A DNA stretch of 64,000 bases from Intestinibacter sp964449895 (lineage in GTDB: Bacteria > Bacillota > Clostridia > Peptostreptococcales > Peptostreptococcaceae), in the NCBI GenBank assembly GCA_964449895.1, contig CAYVBY010000002.1:62001-126000 (forward strand). The letters are read 5' to 3'. The notes below the pieces were generated by a model. It was given only the letters and a program-made list of their open reading frames with translations. It did no database searches and was not told where the DNA came from. Shown here in pieces: positions 63,168 to 64,000 of this stretch (its first letter is position 1; every line of letters starts with the position of its first letter). The translations under genes were made by a program, and so were the position numbers.

Positions 63168-63355
63168 TACAAAATTTTTTTTATAAAACTAAGTCATTCC
63201 TACAGATTCTAATTATAATTACTTTTTTTAATTAAATCAAATCTTTTTTGCATTTTTTTTTATTATTTTAAGATAAATTTATATTTATTTAATTAAAGTA
63301 AAAATAAGTTTTTATAGATATTTTTTCAATCCAAAAATTATGATTATATATAATA

Positions 63356-63384
63356 TTGATTATATTTGTTTATATATTTATACT
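63356..63384 (+). promoter_or_regulatory. Promoter of the cobD-like gene
   Basis: TTGATT (63356-63361), 17-base spacer, TATACT (63379-63384), about 40 bases before ATG. Confidence 0.55.
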
Positions 63385-63422
63385 TTTATATATAAATAAA
63401 ATAGTTTAGAGGAGGCCTAAAA

Positions 63423-64000
63423 ATGAGTGTAAATCACGGAGCAAACTTACACGACTTATCTAGTAAATATGGTTTTTCAAAAGATGAGTTTATGGATTTC
63501 AGTTCCAATATAAATCCATTTGGAACTTCAAATAAAGCAAAAGAATATGTTATTAATAATATAAATATGGTATCTATGTATCCAGATCCTGAATACATAA
63601 ATTTAAAAAAATCTATATCTGCATACTGTAATTGTTTAGAAAATAATATTGTTTTAGGTAGCGGTGCAACTGAATTAATTTCATCATTTATAAAGACAAT
63701 CAGTCCTAAAAAAGCTTTACTTTTATCACCTGCATATTCTGAATATGAAAAAGAATTAAATAAAATAAGTTGTGAAGTTACAAAATATTTTTCAAAGGAA
63801 GAAAATAATTTTATAATAAATAACAAAGAATTAGTACAAGAAATAAATAAAGGCGATTACGATTTAACTATAATCTGTAATCCTAACAACCCTACAGGAT
63901 TTGCCTTTTCTAGAGAAGAAATAGAATATATATTAAAAAATACTAATTGCTACATTATGATAGATGAAACTTATATAGAATTTACTGAAACAAATATTTA
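63423..64000 (+). CDS. cobD: Threonine-phosphate decarboxylase-like aminotransferase, 3' end outside window
   Basis: PLP-dependent class I/II aminotransferase-fold enzyme. About 192 codons are present before the window edge; the family is about 360. The start MSVNHGANLHDLSSKYG and SSNINPFG (about 28-35) are typical of CobD, which makes aminopropanol phosphate for the cobalamin nucleotide loop, more than of HisC. TIICNPNNPTGFAF carries the substrate-binding region and IDETYIEF the PLP-binding Asp. AGGAGG precedes ATG. Histidinol-phosphate aminotransferase is the alternative; the following gene would decide. Confidence 0.8.
   Translation, partial: MSVNHGANLHDLSSKYGFSKDEFMDFSSNINPFGTSNKAKEYVINNINMVSMYPDPEYINLKKSISAYCNCLENNIVLGSGATELISSFIKTISPKKALLLSPAYSEYEKELNKISCEVTKYFSKEENNFIINNKELVQEINKGDYDLTIICNPNNPTGFAFSREEIEYILKNTNCYIMIDETYIEFTETNI

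Larger units (their letters stand above)
63109..63422. other. Gene-free divergent region between hpt and the cobD-like gene
   Basis: 314 AT-rich bases holding the promoters at 63139-63167 (-) and 63356-63384 (+). No cobalamin riboswitch, T-box or other RNA element was recognised. Confidence 0.6.

Noticed and set aside
63109..63422. Cobalamin riboswitch before the cobD-like gene
   Set aside because: No B12-box or other conserved block was seen on the plus strand; only AT-rich promoter-like sequence.

Overview
The window reads as a chromosomal segment of a very AT-rich, low-GC Gram-positive anaerobe of the class Clostridia. A Peptostreptococcaceae-type organism (relatives of Clostridioides, Romboutsia, Intestinibacter) is the most likely source, but that assignment is an inference from gene content. 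Supporting it are a sporulation-type penicillin-binding protein, an alpha/beta small acid-soluble spore protein, pyruvate:ferredoxin oxidoreductase, butyrate kinase, a PduL-type phosphotransacylase, T-box and SAM-I RNA control, and strong GGAGG ribosome sites. Most genes lie on the minus strand. No rRNA, tRNA, CRISPR array, prophage or intact insertion sequence was seen. A run of ten N at 48398-48407 shows this is a draft assembly.

Layout. 1-4744: part of the division and cell-wall cluster (ftsL-like, spoVD, mraY, start of murD). 4960-9071: a MarR repressor and a two-gene heterodimeric ABC exporter, with a perfect palindromic operator over their promoter. 9242-11000: a TrpB2-type tryptophan synthase beta chain under a T-box RNA whose specifier reads UGG (Trp). 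11109-12753: an M20 amidohydrolase and a small lipoprotein. 12912-20354: a 2480-residue secreted repeat protein (GLUG and PEGA-like modules). 20835-23961: a MATE exporter and metY behind a SAM-I riboswitch. 24036-29278: PHP phosphatase, lgt, rsmH and a pair of M16 peptidases. 29506-36800: ychF, a Na/Pi cotransporter with a Pho-box-like operator, class III fructose bisphosphatase, and a Xaa-Pro aminopeptidase. 37068-39988: a Fur-boxed ferrous iron operon (feoA, feoA, feoB, small Cys-rich protein). 40147-43744: an unknown protein with a HAD hydrolase, then buk and a MalY/PatB C-S lyase. 44086-47196: a sortase-anchored surface protein with four lamin-tail domains. 47553-52204: nifJ, broken by the assembly gap, and pduL. 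52378-58298: aroC-aroB-aroA, a flavodoxin-type reductase and a GAF/PP2C phosphatase. 58405-64000: two unknown proteins, a 55-residue protein, a SASP, a HI0933-type flavoprotein, a PAP2 phosphatase, hpt and the start of a cobD-like gene.

How it fits together. Several units carry visible ligand-specific control: Trp (T-box to trpB2), SAM (riboswitch to metY), iron (two Fur boxes to feo), probably phosphate (11-bp-spaced repeats before the Na/Pi transporter) and an unknown ligand (MarR palindrome before the exporter). nifJ makes acetyl-CoA; pduL and buk can convert acyl-CoA or acyl-phosphate to ATP and acid. The aro genes supply chorismate. The two large surface proteins are the main accessory cargo and the least understood part of the window. 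I did not find a convincing wholly new multi-gene system. The best leads are the two surface proteins, the tandem palindromes before nifJ and two unknown genes or gene pairs (40147-41325 and 58405-59534).
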